This document shows, in pieces, positions 11,067 to 22,403 of a DNA stretch of 64,000 bases (within the stretch, counting starts at the first letter, position 1; every line of letters starts with the position of its first letter). Origin of the DNA: Brachionus manjavacas (Eukaryota > Rotifera > Eurotatoria > Ploima > Brachionidae); the NCBI GenBank assembly GCA_019054805.1, contig JAHQIY010000017.1, forward strand, positions 868,001-932,000, written 5' to 3'. The translations under genes and the position numbers were made by a program. Under the pieces are notes generated by a model. It saw only the letters and a program-made list of their open reading frames with translations. It made no database searches and was not told the DNA's origin.

Positions 11067-11523
11067 AAGTGAACTCGAAGTTCATGATCATGATCATATG
11101 AACAAAACTTAATAGATTAAAATCTTAATAAAAATGATGAAAAAAGCTTTATTAAAATATTTTTTAATTAAACACAGAATGTTTATTTATTTAATTAAAT
11201 AAAAAAATCTTTCTTTATTCCAATTAATCTTTAATTTATTTTATAAAATATTAATTTGAAAATTTGAAAGACAAATTTAAAATGAACATTAAATCATCCA
11301 AATAATGGCTTTAAATGATATTTTATTAGTAATTTAAAAATTTATTACAGCGAAACAAAGTTAAATTTTGAATTGTAAAATTTCAAAATATCGATTAAGG
11401 TTTATATTACTTCAGATAAAAATTCATAATTAAATTTTTAACAAAATTTAATTTTTGAAAAATTGATAAAAAATACCTTTTTTGTATACCAAAAACTATA
11501 CATTTGATCATGAACTTCACTTT
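11067..11523. mobile_element. MITE-like element with AAAGTGAA..GTTCATGATCA inverted ends
   Basis: The left end AAAGTGAACTCGAAGTTCAT(GATCA) and right end TGATCATGAACTTCACTTT are inverted copies, about 457 bp apart. The interior contains AATAATGGCTTTAAATGA and GCGAAACAAAGTTAAATTTT, which recur at 41440-41727. No coding capacity. No clear target duplication. Confidence 0.6.
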
Positions 11524-12177
11524 GCCTTACTTAAATTGTATAAATCAAAGTATAAAATTAAAAATTTTTTTTCAGTATTATGCAACTCTTCTTTCTTTCC
11601 ACATACATCAAAAGTTTTTTTAAAAACTTTATTTTATTTGCCATATTTTATTAATTTCTCGACTCAATTGTGTTTTTTTCAAAAGAAGCAAAATTAAATA
11701 AAACAAAAAAAGCCAAAGTTGGCTGGTTCTTATTTTAATAGAAAAAAAAATCATTTAAAAACATTTATTAATTTTTTTTGTTTTTTTTTATTTAAATAAA
11801 TAAATCCAAATAATCACTAAAACTTATTATTTTTCATTATTTAAACTCTTTGAGTTCAAATTTGATGCGGTGATTATTAAATATTTTTTAAACAATTAAA
11901 ACTTTATCTTTAAATTATTATCTTTATTAAATAAATGAAGTGTTAATCGATCTTTTGTAAAAAAGGACACTAGTCTCTTGCTTAAGCATTAAACTTTATT
12001 AATAGAAATAACTGCTCGTTTATTCTGAAAAAAAAATAAACATAGTATAATAAAATAAGCTTGACTTAATTAAACAAATTCTATCCTAAGACTTAACCCA
12101 TTTAAAGTTGTCGATATAAAATTTTAGAATTTAAAAAAATCAGTTAATGAATTGAGTGAATGATGAAAAAAAATTAC
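11524..12177. other. 3' flank of the FBXO16-like gene
   Basis: A/T-rich. The final exon of the F-box gene should lie here or just inside the spliced donor at 12176-12177. A possible short terminal exon after an acceptor near 12083 would add only a few residues before a stop. No other gene is visible. Confidence 0.3.
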
Positions 12178-14063
12178 CTGAACTTCCGAGGGGAGCAAAG
12201 AAGTCAAATGCACAGTCTTCCAAATTAATAAGCTTATCTCTTAGTTTCATAAAAAATCCGCTTATTTCTTCACTATTAACATTGAATTTATACACTACGC
12301 TATCTTTAGTTAAACAAATTTGTCCTGGCTTTTCGAAATGAGTTAAAAACGCGACAGATCTAAGTATAAAAAATTACTAAAGAACATGATTTTTTTTAAA
12401 TTACTTGACTGATTTTCCTTTGAGATTTTTTTCAGCGTTAAAGAGCAAACTTTGCAAATTTTCCGAATCAAAATCGTAGTAAATCGGCACTATATCATTC
12501 TTCAATGCGTCCAATAAAAGCTAAATTAATTTTTTTATAATTTAATAAATAATTAAAATCAATTTAAAATTTAATACACATGAGCATGGAATTTTTGAAC
12601 TTAAAAAAACCAGCCTTGATTGATCTATCTTTTTGCCAATTGATAAACTTTTTGAAAGAGACTGTGTATTTTGGGCTTCTTTGTAAGTCAAGTAAGCACT
12701 AAAGCTTGATTCAGTAAGACTCCTGTGGCATTAAATAAAAATTTAAAATTTAAATTTTTAAACCTTTAATTTACGTTGCAAACAAATCCGACTCGGATTT
12801 TCTCATTGTTTTGTAGTGAGCTTTAGTTTCGGAAAAATGTGCCGGCAGGCTTTTTCTGAATTCCTGAAGCATATTTTCATTAATTGATTTCGAGTGTCCC
12901 AGTGATTTTAGACTTGAATGGTGAGATTCTTTTGGAAAACCGAATGCTGTGGCGTACAAATCGTTTATTTCATTGTCTAATCTTGGCTTGTTCGGATTTG
13001 TTGATATTGAGTAAAAGTATTTGTCTAATTTTTTCAAGTCTTTTGGTATTTTGCTAGCTGGTGACCATGGCTTGCGTGACGCCATTATGTGACCTTAAAT
13101 AAAATAATTTTATTTTTTATAGAATAAAATTTTTCTCTACTTTTTTCTTCCGGATCAAAAACTCGCTTTACTGTCTGGTACAAATACTTGTTCTTTTCGT
13201 CATCAGTTAATTCACGATGGTACAGACTTTTTCGGTATTCAAACGCTGCATCCTAAACATCTCAACAATTTAGTTTTTCTGAAAATTTCTGCCGAATTTC
13301 AAAAATTCAAAATCTTACCTTGCTCAATGGATGAGCCTGGATTCTCTGTATTGACTGGACATAGTGGGCTTTCCAGCATCCAAATTCACGCTCAGTAGGC
13401 TTATAAGGCAGGTACCAACCAAAATTTAGACACTTAGGCATCCAGACCTCTTCCTAGAAAAAAAATTCAAAACTTGCTTTTCATAAAGCAAGTTATTTTT
13501 ACTTGTTCAGACAAGAACTTCCAATGTGATGAAACCTGGGCACATCTTGCCAAGTCTTTGGGAGACAGAAAGGAAAAAATGTATGCAGACAAATATTTGG
13601 GAAGAACTGTGGTAAAATCTTTGCGTTCACAAACGCCAATGTCGTTTAATGTGTCTTCTAAAAAGCATATTTGGGTCGGTTTACACCGCGATAAAATGTT
13701 AAGCAAAAACCATTTTCGTTGTTTATCTGTCCATAAATCAAACTTTTTTTCCAACATACAAATAGCTAATTTTTTACCAATTTTTTATTAAAATTTACCC
13801 AATTACATGCTAATTCAACTCTTTCCTCAAAAATCTGAATTAACAAGTTTAGTAGAAATTTTGTCTAAAAGAAAAATTCTGATCGTTACTATTCGATTTG
13901 ATTCCCGATCCTTGAGTGGAGTCCAGCTACTATTTACGGTTTTGTATTTATTTGTTTCTAAAGTGAATTTTTCGCGCACTCTTTTTATCTTAGGAGCAAT
14001 TTTTCCTAGCACTTTCGAATCATCATTTGTCAAATCAGCTATAGTTTTTTGAGTAATAAACAT
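12178..14063 (-). CDS. FBXO16: FBXO16-like F-box protein with an extended C-terminal domain
   Basis: Substrate-recognition subunit of an SCF ubiquitin ligase, by family. Exons: 13890-14063 (ATG), 13799-13864, 13503-13742, 13319-13453, 13141-13252, 12775-13093, 12611-12722, 12405-12520 and 12178-12359; the last exon is unresolved. Landmarks match vertebrate FBXO16: SSWTPL in exon 1, IFEERVELACNW joined to FDLWTDKQRKWFLLNILSRC, and the F-box LPKYLSAYIFSFLSPKDLAR with CAQVSSHWKFLSEQ, then WMPKCLNFGWYL. After the F-box region the protein continues for about 250 residues. These include a folded-looking segment (IVPIYYDFDSENLQSLLFNA, VAFLTHFEKPGQICL, FDFFAPLGSS) that faintly resembles a DUF4347-type domain, and that part is inference. 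The exon 1/exon 2 intron is only 25 nt (13865-13889). Confidence 0.85.
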
Positions 14064-14279
14064 TTTTAATGCAAAATTTTTTTAATTTTTTCTCTTTTTT
14101 AATTCATTATGTTACGCAACCTAATAGAATGAATGTCAGATGGTTGCCTGGTAACATTATTCAACACATTGAGGTAATTTTTGATAAATTAATGCGCATT
14201 TGGTAATCAAAATAAATTTATTAAAAAAAATTGATAGTTTTTTAAAAATTTTTACAACCTCAAACTATAAAAAAAATTC

Positions 14280-14295
14280 GTCCCTAGGTGGATTC

Positions 14296-14332
<37 letters not shown>

Positions 14333-14352
14333 GCCGATTGCGCCATAGAGAC
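14280..14352 (-). tRNA. tRNA-Asn (GTT)
   Basis: A 73-nt cloverleaf on the minus strand, with acceptor arms GTCTCTA and TAGGGAC and D-arm GCGCAATCGGCTAGCGC. The anticodon loop CTGTTAA carries GTT between TTCGG and CCGAA, and the T-arm is GGTGGTTCGAATCCACC. It is followed immediately by a T-run that can serve as the Pol III terminator. It lies between divergently placed FBXO16-like and WrbA-like genes and is locally GC-rich. Confidence 0.96.
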
Positions 14353-14625
14353 CCGTTGACATTACAACAAATAAACTTCTATATTTAAATAGTTTATTTA
14401 GTTTAGACAATGATTTTTACAATTTCCTGTTATAAATTTAAATTAATTTTGCTTAAGCTAATCAATACTATACACAGCAATTTTGTTTAATTATTTTTTT
14501 TTAATTTATTACAGTTATCAGAAAAAAATTAAATATTAAAATTGACGAACATATCACCTAAAAATAAGTTCATTTCAATTTTTGTTTTTTTTTTCTTTAA
14601 ATATGCCAAGATATTAAAATTTGGA

Positions 14626-15320
14626 ATGAGCGACAGAAAAATTGTTTTTGTTGTTTATTATTCAATCTACGGCCATGTGTATGAAATGGCGAAAGCAGTG
14701 TGCACCGGTCTGGAAAAATCAGGTGTTCAATCACAAATTTTTCAGTTTGAGGAAACTTTGAACGAAAATGTTTTGCAAAAAATGAAAGCAAAATCTAGAG
14801 ATGAGTCAGTGCCGGTCATAACGGCGGATAAATTAGTTGAAGCCGATGGTATTTTGTTCGGCTTTCCTACTCACTTTGGCACAGTACCCACACAGGTTAA
14901 AACATTTTTTGACTCTTGTGAACATTTGTGGCTTAAATCGGCACTTAGCAACAAATTTGTTGGCACATTTTTTAGCTCAAGCTCAATAGGCCAGGGTCAA
15001 GAGTCCACTACGTTTACTTGTATCCCATTTTTTGTTCATATGGGAATGATGTTTGTTTCCATTGGAAGCAAGCATAAACTTTTGAAAGACAATTCAGTGG
15101 TCCATGGCGGAAGTGCATATGGAGCTGGGTGCATAGCTTTATCAAGCAAACCAAGCTATCTGGAGCTTGAACTGGCTGAATTTCAAGGTTTGCTTTACTA
15201 TGATAACTATTATTTTTAATATATTTTTTTTTAATTATAGGCCAGGACTTTGGCAAAATAGTTATGAGTTATGGTAACAAAAAACCTGGAAAAAAATCCA
15301 AAATTTGCAATGTTATATAA
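14626..15320 (+). CDS. WrbA-like NAD(P)H:quinone oxidoreductase / flavodoxin-like protein
   Basis: FMN-dependent two-electron quinone reductase of the WrbA/Pst2 type, cytosolic by family. Exons 14626-15187 and 15241-15320, split by a 53-nt intron, give 213 residues, close to the usual ~200. The N-terminal flavodoxin fold reads KIVFVVYYSIYGHVYEMAKA, where YSIYGHV is the phosphate-binding loop. DGILFGFPTHFGTVPTQVKT is the isoalloxazine-contacting loop. GTFFSSSSIGQGQESTTF and YGAGCIA match the conserved later loops, and the end (EFQGQDFGKIV) matches the last helix. The C-terminus carries a Lys-rich tail ending in CNVI, a possible prenylation (CaaX) box, which would be unusual for WrbA. The ATG at 14626 is preferred over an upstream in-frame one because it begins right before the fold. 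Confidence 0.9.
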
Positions 15321-15979
15321 TAATTTAAGTTCAAGTTTAATTAATTTTTATTCTTTTTTATTTTACAATCAAAATAAGAAAATTGCTTTGAAATTTCAAT
15401 TAAAAATGTTTTTAATGCATTAAAAAATGTTTTCTTTCACCGATTATAGGATACCAAAAAAATGGAAAAAATTTTTAGAATGAGGGGATAAATTGAAAAT
15501 AAAAAGTCACAAATTTGGGAAACTGAAACAACACTGTGGTAAGGTCAAACAAAAATAAAAAAACTAATTTAATACAAATCTTTTTCATCGAAATAAAAAA
15601 TTTTAAATTAGGTATTTCATTAAGATTTTTCAATGAGAATTACCTTGATTTTAGATAAGACTGCAAATTTTGATTTTTACAATTCATTTTGGAATTTTTC
15701 AATTGAATTTTTAATAAACAATTTTAACCAAATTTTTAAATTGCCATAAAGTTGGAAGAAATTTCGAATAAATGAAATATCAATCGATCTTTTTTTTAGA
15801 AAAGTAAATTGACACTAGCTAGTCTGCTGATTAACTTTGAAACTTAATTATTGGAAATAACACGACTTAAAAAATTAAAGCTAAAGTTTAATTAGTTTTT
15901 TTTAAAATTAATCCTAGTTTATATTAAACTAAGAATAAAAAAATTGGTTTTGGTACATTATTAAGAATACTTGGAATAA
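15321..15979. other. A/T-rich intergenic
   Basis: Nothing coding recognised. Confidence 0.4.
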
Positions 15980-16260
15980 TTTCTTTCAGCATTAATTTTA
16001 TTATACAATTCATATCGAGTCAGTTCGGAAACAAAGTTAATGGTACCATTTCTTCATTAATCTGGCTCGATGACAAGGAGAATTGTCTTGTTTGAAAATA
16101 AATTCCTCATCTTCTCTTAGCATTTCCATTGATGGAATTAAGTCATCTCTTAAAATATCAGCATATCTCTGAGAATTTAGCCATCCGTAAAAAATCCCTG
16201 GATCAAAGCAGCTCATACAGCACCACTTCTTTGCCTTAATCTTTTAATTATACACTCTAC
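15980..16260 (-). mobile_element. Tc1-like transposase fragment (decayed)
   Basis: The minus strand reads FFTDGWLNSQRYADILRDDL, IPSMEMLREDEEFIFKQDNS and PCHRARLMKKWYH. This is the stretch around the second catalytic aspartate of a Tc1/mariner DD34E/D transposase (family form QDNAPCHTA). Upstream and downstream parts are unreadable and I see no terminal repeats, so this is an old fragment. Confidence 0.75.
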
Positions 16261-16428
16261 ATTATACATACTTCACTTCAGAAAATCATAATCCTAACCC
16301 ATGCTATTACAGTTGACATCAAAATAGAGAATGAAAAAATCTAGCGTTTCTTAGCTTTTTCACAATGCTGTTTATTGCCTAATTAAAAATAAAAAATAAA
16401 GTTGGATCTTCAATAATGTAGGTTTTTG

Positions 16429-16791
16429 GGTTTTATGAAGTTCATTACAAAAGAACAGAACAAAGTGTAAAAAAATTAAATAACTTTTTTTCAAAAGGTT
16501 TAAATAAATTCTGTGAAAGCAGCATGGTGCAACACATTCAAAGTTTCATCAACTGTAAAAATCTGCTAAAGATGTGCAAAATCTCTGCAAAATGCACTTC
16601 GCTTGAATATATTGAAATTTAATTTCTGCTAAACTCTGCAAATTTAGCAGGCTTTGATATTTGATGCAAATTTGAATGTTGCACCATATTGCATTTACAG
16701 AACTAAATTTAAACCTTTAGAAAAAAGTAATTCAATTTTTTAACATTTTTTTCTGTCCTTTTTAACAATTTGTACTGAATTTCACAAAACC
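16429..16791 (-). mobile_element. MITE, GGTTTTG-ended family, copy 2
   Basis: A 363-bp element with ends GGTTTTATGAAGTTCATTAC and TACTGAATTTCACAAAACC. It is the inverted relative of 8634-8991: its minus strand repeats the order TTTAGTTCTGTAAATGCAAT, then ATGGTGCAACATTC, then AGCGAAGTGCATTTTGCAGA. The two copies differ by many substitutions and small indels, so neither looks newly inserted. Noncoding. Confidence 0.8.
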
Positions 16792-16829
16792 GGTTTCTGA
16801 AATAGAAAATTATTCATTAAATTGGTATA

Positions 16830-17895
16830 ATTTTTTGTGTTTGAATTACAAAATGTATCCAATGTTGAAATAACATTGAAAAAGTGCGATGTCTCAAAAA
16901 TGTTTTTTTAAGATTCAAAAAAAAATAATTTTAAGTTAATATTGCAAGCATTTTCATATTTGAAATTAAACTTTTTGGTGAAATAGAATGAGATTAATTT
17001 TAGTTTGGAAATTTGAAAAAAATATTGATTATGTGATAAATTGGATAAAGCTATTTAATAGACTGCCTAATTCTCGAAACTGATATAAAAATTAGTTAAT
17101 AATCATTTTATTTTTAATTTGAAGGAGCTTTAGAAATAGCTTAGCATCTGCTGATCTGGTTGACTTGGTATTACTCTTTCAACAATTTCAAATACCCAAA
17201 TGCGCCTTGTCTCTACTTAAATCTTTACCTTTCATCATATAGAAACAAAAACTAAAAAAATAGGATTAATTTTTCACCCTTTAAGGGTTTGACTTAGATT
17301 CATCTATTTCGCAAAATTTACCTACTCCGCCAAACTTTAAATTTTCTTTTCTTTTTATTATTTTATTCATTTAATAATAAAATAAAATAAAATTTTATAT
17401 GTAATTACTTTTTCTGTCTTATTTTTTATCATTACATTTTAATGTTATTCAAAATAGGTAAACAATTTTTAGATCAGGTCATTTTTATTAGTTCATAAAA
17501 CCTGAGAACAAGAATTGTTACAGTAACAGGTAAACCATGGTTTCCATAGTTGTTGTTTTAAGCTACTAGACCCGAAAAACTTTGTTTTCTTCTTATAAAA
17601 TTTTGACTTAAGTGATTATTTACTTTCGTTTGATGCATTTTAACAAATACTTAATTTATAAGAAATGGAAAACAGAGCGTAGTAAGTTTTTTAAACTTAC
17701 AAATATTATCTTTAAGGATCAGTAAATCACAAAGCAAGAGTCAAAATTTAAAAAAAAAAACAAAGTTTTCCATGTTTGCAAAATTAGCTCAAAATCATTT
17801 TTTTTTTGAAACTGAAAAAAATTTTTGAAACATCGCACTTTTTTAATGTTATTTCAACATTGGATACATTTTGTAATTCAAATATAAAAAATAAA
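16830..17895. mobile_element. Non-coding element with ~130-bp terminal inverted repeats
   Basis: The left arm (about 16840-16970) contains TTTGAATTACAAAATGTATC, CAATGTTGAAATAACATT and AAAAAGTGCGATGT. The complement appears at about 17700-17890 in the right order (ACATCGCACTTTTT, AATGTTATTTCAACATTG, GATACATTTTGTAATTCAAA). The ~750-bp interior has no transposase-like frame. The superfamily cannot be told because the exact ends and target duplication are not clear. Confidence 0.7.
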
Positions 17896-18084
17896 ACTAA
17901 TTTTAACCACAATTAAAAAAAATTTAAATTTTCAACTAAAAATTTAACATTTAGCTTTTAATGCTTGAAATATTTGTTCTTCTACCGATTAAAGGATGTA
18001 ATTTCTGTCTAATCAGCTGATTTTTTATTTAACCTAGAGGAAAATTAAAACAAAATGATCAGATTAATAAATTTTATTTAATTT

Positions 18085-18606
18085 TCAATCAAAATTCTTG
18101 CCCTTTGTCTGAAAAGAATTTGAGAAAAATTTTTGCTTGAGATCCATCTGACATAGTTTAATAGTTTCGCAGCGATTGCTCTCGAAACTGTTTGACTCAA
18201 ATGTTAAATCGGACAAGTCGAAAATTGCCTCGTCATAGTCGCTGTTAGTTTCTTTAAAAGTCGAATTTAAGTTAAATGCTTTAAATTCTGATACTAAATC
18301 AGTTTTTTTTGACTTGGACTTTTTAACTTTAACAAAATTTTTTCGAAAATGTTTTCTATACTCTTGGTGAATATCTAAATCTTTGAATTTATTATGACCA
18401 TATTCGGTGTCGTACTCGCAACGGCGCTCAAAGTCCGACAGTGTTTCATAAGCATTTGTGATTTGTTTGAATTTTTCTTCAGCACAATAATTTTTATTCT
18501 TGTCCGGATGGAACTTTTTTGCCAAGCTGTAATAGGCTTTTTTTATCTCATTTAAATTACTTGTGCTTTTTATGCCCAAAACAGTGTACAAGTTTTTATT
18601 TTCCAT
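18085..18606 (-). CDS. Short J-domain (DnaJ/HSP40) protein
   Basis: Co-chaperone that stimulates Hsp70 ATPase through its J-domain. A single uninterrupted exon of 173 residues. The J-domain occupies residues 5-68: [20 protein letters not shown], then [11 protein letters not shown] with the essential HPD, and [18 protein letters not shown]. There is no Gly/Phe-rich or zinc region, so it is class C (or a short class B). The remainder is Lys-rich (VKKSKSKK) then acidic and Ser/Asn-rich, without recognisable motifs. A second client-binding domain is missing, so its specificity cannot be told. It stands alone with its promoter side facing 18.6-20.4 kb. Confidence 0.9.
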   Translation of the reverse strand: MENKNLYTVLGIKSTSNLNEIKKAYYSLAKKFHPDKNKNYCAEEKFKQITNAYETLSDFERRCEYDTEYGHNKFKDLDIHQEYRKHFRKNFVKVKKSKSKKTDLVSEFKAFNLNSTFKETNSDYDEAIFDLSDLTFESNSFESNRCETIKLCQMDLKQKFFSNSFQTKGKNFD

Positions 18607-20400
18607 TCTCTATAGAAAATTCCGAATTCGGCCTAAATACAGCAAAAATGAATAGAACTTAAATATCTTGATTATTTAACTTGAATTGAACGATAAATGG
18701 TCAGTCACTTGGCAACTAACTGTTTATAATTAAATATATTAAATTTTTAATTTTTAAAAATAAATAATAACGCTCCGGCTGGTTGATAGTATTTGGTTTA
18801 TTGTTCTGACTTATTTATTTAAAGGGTTTCAAGTGTCTGCTCGTTTTTTCATACAATCTTTTGTCTCAAAGAACAGATAAAAATCTAAAAAAAATTAAAT
18901 TAAAAAATTTGCTGGGACCCTGCCGACTTATTCTTTTCTTTGAGAATAATTTTTTTCTAAAATTAAAAACAAACGCTTCGTTTATTTAATTAGGACTTGT
19001 AAAATAAAAATAAAAATTCTGAAAGATCAAATTGACTGTTCTTTAAAATTTTTTAACACAGAATTTAGTTCTAAATAAAGAGGACTTGAGGTCAATTTTT
19101 GTGTTTAGTCTAGGGGATTTGAAATACTAATTCCATTCTTTTAATTGTGGTTGTAAATTGCTAAGGTTCAAACAAAAAATTAATTGTAATCTAATAGCTT
19201 TTATATAAATATAATAAAGTCCTTTAGGACAAAATTATTTAGTTCAAAAGATAAAATATGTTTTTAATTAGTTGAAATATATATTGGGGGCTATAGTTTT
19301 TTCTAGCTTCATATACCTTGAATGAATTTTAATTTTAATAATTTTAATAAAATATAAATCCTTTGGCAATAAATAATAACATAATAAAAAATATTAAAAA
19401 CTCTTTCCAATTAAAACAATTTTTTTCGAGACAGCTCCGCATTGGATTCTTTTAATAGATGGGACAGAACAAAAATTTTGGACAAGATCTATTTAACATT
19501 TTAAGTGATAAATCTTAAGTCTAATAAAACTAAAAATAAATTTTTCCTATTAAATAAATATAAAAAAAAATTAAAATTCTGTTTTTAATTTTTATAATTT
19601 AAGAATCTGAATTATGCTATTGATGTTCTACTTTCAATCTAATTAGTTTGGAGGCTTTTGCTTATTCTATTGTAATAATAATAATAAAGAGCTACAGCAA
19701 GCAAGCTTGCGGAGATGGCTTACTCGGAAGCCATCTATGCTAGCTAATTGCGCAAAAATCGAGAGATAAATTAAGGAACTACAATAAAAGTTACAGAGAC
19801 GAAACGGAGGTACAAGACGAATAGGGGAGATTATACAGTTTGATGAGTTAAGTAGATTTAAAGTATTTCAAAAAATTTGTCATTAATAAGAAATTAAAAA
19901 AAATAAATTAAATAATGGTACATAAGTATAAAAAACAAATAAGAGATGAGTATTTTTATATATTTCGTATAATTTGAATAAATTTAAATTTTTTTAAATT
20001 TAAATTTAATAAAATCCAATAAATAATATTTAATAAAAATAAAATTCATTCTTTTAATTAATTTTAAATTTTAATTTTTTTTAGATAGCTGCTTACTGCT
20101 GATGTATGCTATTAATGAGCTAAGACCTGAATTAAAATTTTTTTTATAATTCAGTTTCTATAGTCCTTAGGAATTTTTTTTCTGTAATTACTTCATTATT
20201 ACTATTGAAAAATTACACAAAGATAAAAGAAATTAACCGTATAAAATTAAATATTATTTTTCTTTAATTCAAAAAAGCTTGGGATTCTTTATTTCAATAA
20301 ATTGGATAAAATTTCACATTCAAGAGTTTCGAAATTAGTTTTAAATCTTGCTATACCAACTCCTTAATATGATTCATTGAATATCTATTTATGATCAAGT
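18607..20400. other. Gene-free stretch with a GC-richer hairpin patch
   Basis: A/T-rich throughout, except 19690-19850. That patch carries a perfect 9-bp stem (AGATGGCTT / AAGCCATCT, 19713-19736, 6-nt loop) next to GCAAGCAAGCTTGC and follows an ATAATAATA run. It resembles the 3' end of a retroposon (microsatellite tail plus hairpin) read on the minus strand, but no protein remains. Otherwise nothing is recognised. Confidence 0.4.
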
Positions 20401-20664
20401 AAACATTTATGGTTGTTCCTTAATTACGGAAACGGAATTTTAGGGAGCTAAAACACTGAGCAGACCTCCGGAACTGGGCCCTAAATTACTGAAGCGGAAC
20501 CTACTAAGGTTCGGAACAAAGGATACGGAATAAAAAAAATCAAATTAATTTATGAAAATATTTATTTCCAACTATTAACTGGTAAATAAAAACTAACTGA
20601 ACTTAAATTATAAAACGTCTTTAATTATTTTAAATTACAAATTTTAATATTAAAATTAATAAAA
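20401..20664. other. Short GC-richer tract, unassigned
   Basis: Contains ACGGAAACGGAATTTTAGGG and the small inverted repeat GAACCTACTAAGGTTC at about 20498-20513. It could be the end of the relic element to its right, but no matching second end was found. Confidence 0.3.
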
Positions 20665-22066
20665 CTAAATATTTTTACGCATTCTTCTTTTACCGGACAA
20701 TTCTAATAACTGCTTATTTGATTCTTTTATTTCTATTAATGATTCGATAGCATCAATTTCAATATGTGAATAGGTAAATTATGTGAACCATCATTTACCC
20801 AACGGTAACCATCGGCTTTCCAATCATCAATTTTATTTGAGAAATTAGTAAAAAACAAATAGACTTGTCCACCGCATGATTCAATATGCATATCTTTTAT
20901 TGGATCAAAATACATTTATACTCATTCATATAGTATTCGATGATAAAGAGTAATAAGCGAGTTGAACCGCTTTTTTTATTAAAACACTCATTAGTCTTAT
21001 TTGGCGTCGAGTCTACTAAGTTCTTAAGAAAAGTTTTATGTACATTGATTGGGTTCCGATTCATTCCAGTGACGGATGGCTCTAAAAAGAAAAGTATTTC
21101 AAAACCTTGGATAAAAGATGATCTCAAGATCTTAATTAGGAATAAAAAAAAATCTTAGATAAAGGAACTGTTCATGTAACTGGAAGGATATGAATTTTTA
21201 TAATGATTACAAAAGTATCGGTAAATTAGTTTCTTCGGAAATAAAAAGAGCCAGACTAACTTATGAACAGAATTTAGAGGAAAAAGCTAAGAAGAATCAT
21301 CCGCTACTGCTAAAAAACTGCGCGGAAGTCTTAACTTTAATTTTCAGAAAGTCTTTATCTATAATCAGATTCCAATACAATTCAGATCAGCAAATATTAC
21401 TCCATTGTTTAAAAAAGGTGATAAATCAACGGCAAGCAAATATCGTCCTGTGTCTTTAACTTCAATTCTGTGCAAAATTATGGAAAGCATAATAAGAACC
21501 AAAATGGAAGACTATCTTTATAAGAACAATATTATATCTAAAGAACAGCATGGATTTGTCAATAAATTATATTTCTTGAATTATCTTTTAAACTTAAATT
21601 GTAGTCATTTACAATTGATGTATTTTCGGATTTACACAAGATAATTTTCGAAATTTCTAAGCCAATATCAAAACATAGGATATAAACTTTTTCAAAAATT
21701 AATTTTAAATCATCGTTTAGATAATTAGCCTGTATTCTTCCTCATTCGAAATAACCTTTCCTTTTTCTAAGTTCAAATGAATTCTCTCTTAAACTGTAAT
21801 ATTTTAATTCTAAAATTTCATTATCTTTTTGATATATTAACTTTAGGTCTTCAGAAATTAAAATTTCTCTTTCAAGAACAACATTTGAATTTTCTTTATT
21901 TAATAAATGAATCATCAAATCTTGTTCTGCTAATTTATTCTAAATTAGTTCAATCTGTTTTTTTTTTAAATTTATTTCATTGTTGGCAGCGATTAATTGT
22001 GCGTTTAACGATTGAATAGAATTCGTTAATTGCATGTAATCTAGTGAAGAAATTGATAATATCATT
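20665..22066 (-). pseudogene. Broken unidentified ORF split by a LINE insertion
   Basis: Two minus-strand coding-like blocks flank the plus-strand LINE fragment at 20930-21560. The upstream block (about 21565-22066) starts MILSISSLDYMQLTNSIQSL and continues as a likely coiled coil (NNEINLKKKQIEL, KLAEQDLMIHLLNKENSNV, EREILISEDLKLIYQKDNEI). It is interrupted by about two stops. The downstream block (about 20665-20912) reads MYFDPIKDMHIESCGGQVYL, then FFTNFSNKIDDWKADGYRWV, and ends ELSGKRRMRKNI, with a frame slip. I do not recognise the family. Placing both blocks in one former gene is inference from strand, order and the abrupt LINE edges. Confidence 0.4.
20930..21560 (+). mobile_element. LINE (non-LTR retrotransposon) fragment, RT fingers region
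   Basis: The plus strand encodes the endonuclease-RT linker (SKPWIKDDLKILIRNKKKS; FYNDYKSIGKLVSSEIKRAR) and the start of reverse transcriptase (PLFKKGDKSTASKYRPVSLT, CKIMESIIRTKMEDYLYKNN, ISKEQHGFV). This order is typical of CR1/Jockey-type LINEs. It stops abruptly at the HGF motif. The stretch between linker and RT carries frameshifts and a likely deletion. Both edges abut minus-strand coding-like sequence. Confidence 0.85.
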
Positions 22067-22403
22067 TTTTTTTTATCTTAGATGATTATTGGAACCAGAA
22101 AAAAAAGTTTATATCAAGCTGGATTTTATACAAAAACAAATCTTGGCAAATTAAAAACAGACCACCAACAAGCAAATGAACAAATTAGACCGCCAAAAGC
22201 AAAAGTTCCTAAAAAAACTCGAACATAATTGATCAAGTTGGAACAGATATAAATTATGATTTCGCTTAGTTAAAATCTCATTGAAAATCAAATCAATTAA
22301 AGACATTTAAAGTAAGAATAAGTAAATAATTGTATTTTTTTAAAAAATAAAGGATAATATAAATTCGCGGTTCAAAACTGTAGGATCGTTCTTTAGTTTA
22401 ATA

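Noticed and set aside
11482-11697. 71-residue plus-strand frame
   Set aside because: Begins in the right end of the 11067-11523 element and continues as Phe/Leu-rich noise from A/T DNA.
13474-13791. 105-residue plus-strand frame over the F-box exon
   Set aside because: Antisense shadow of the F-box exon at 13503-13742.
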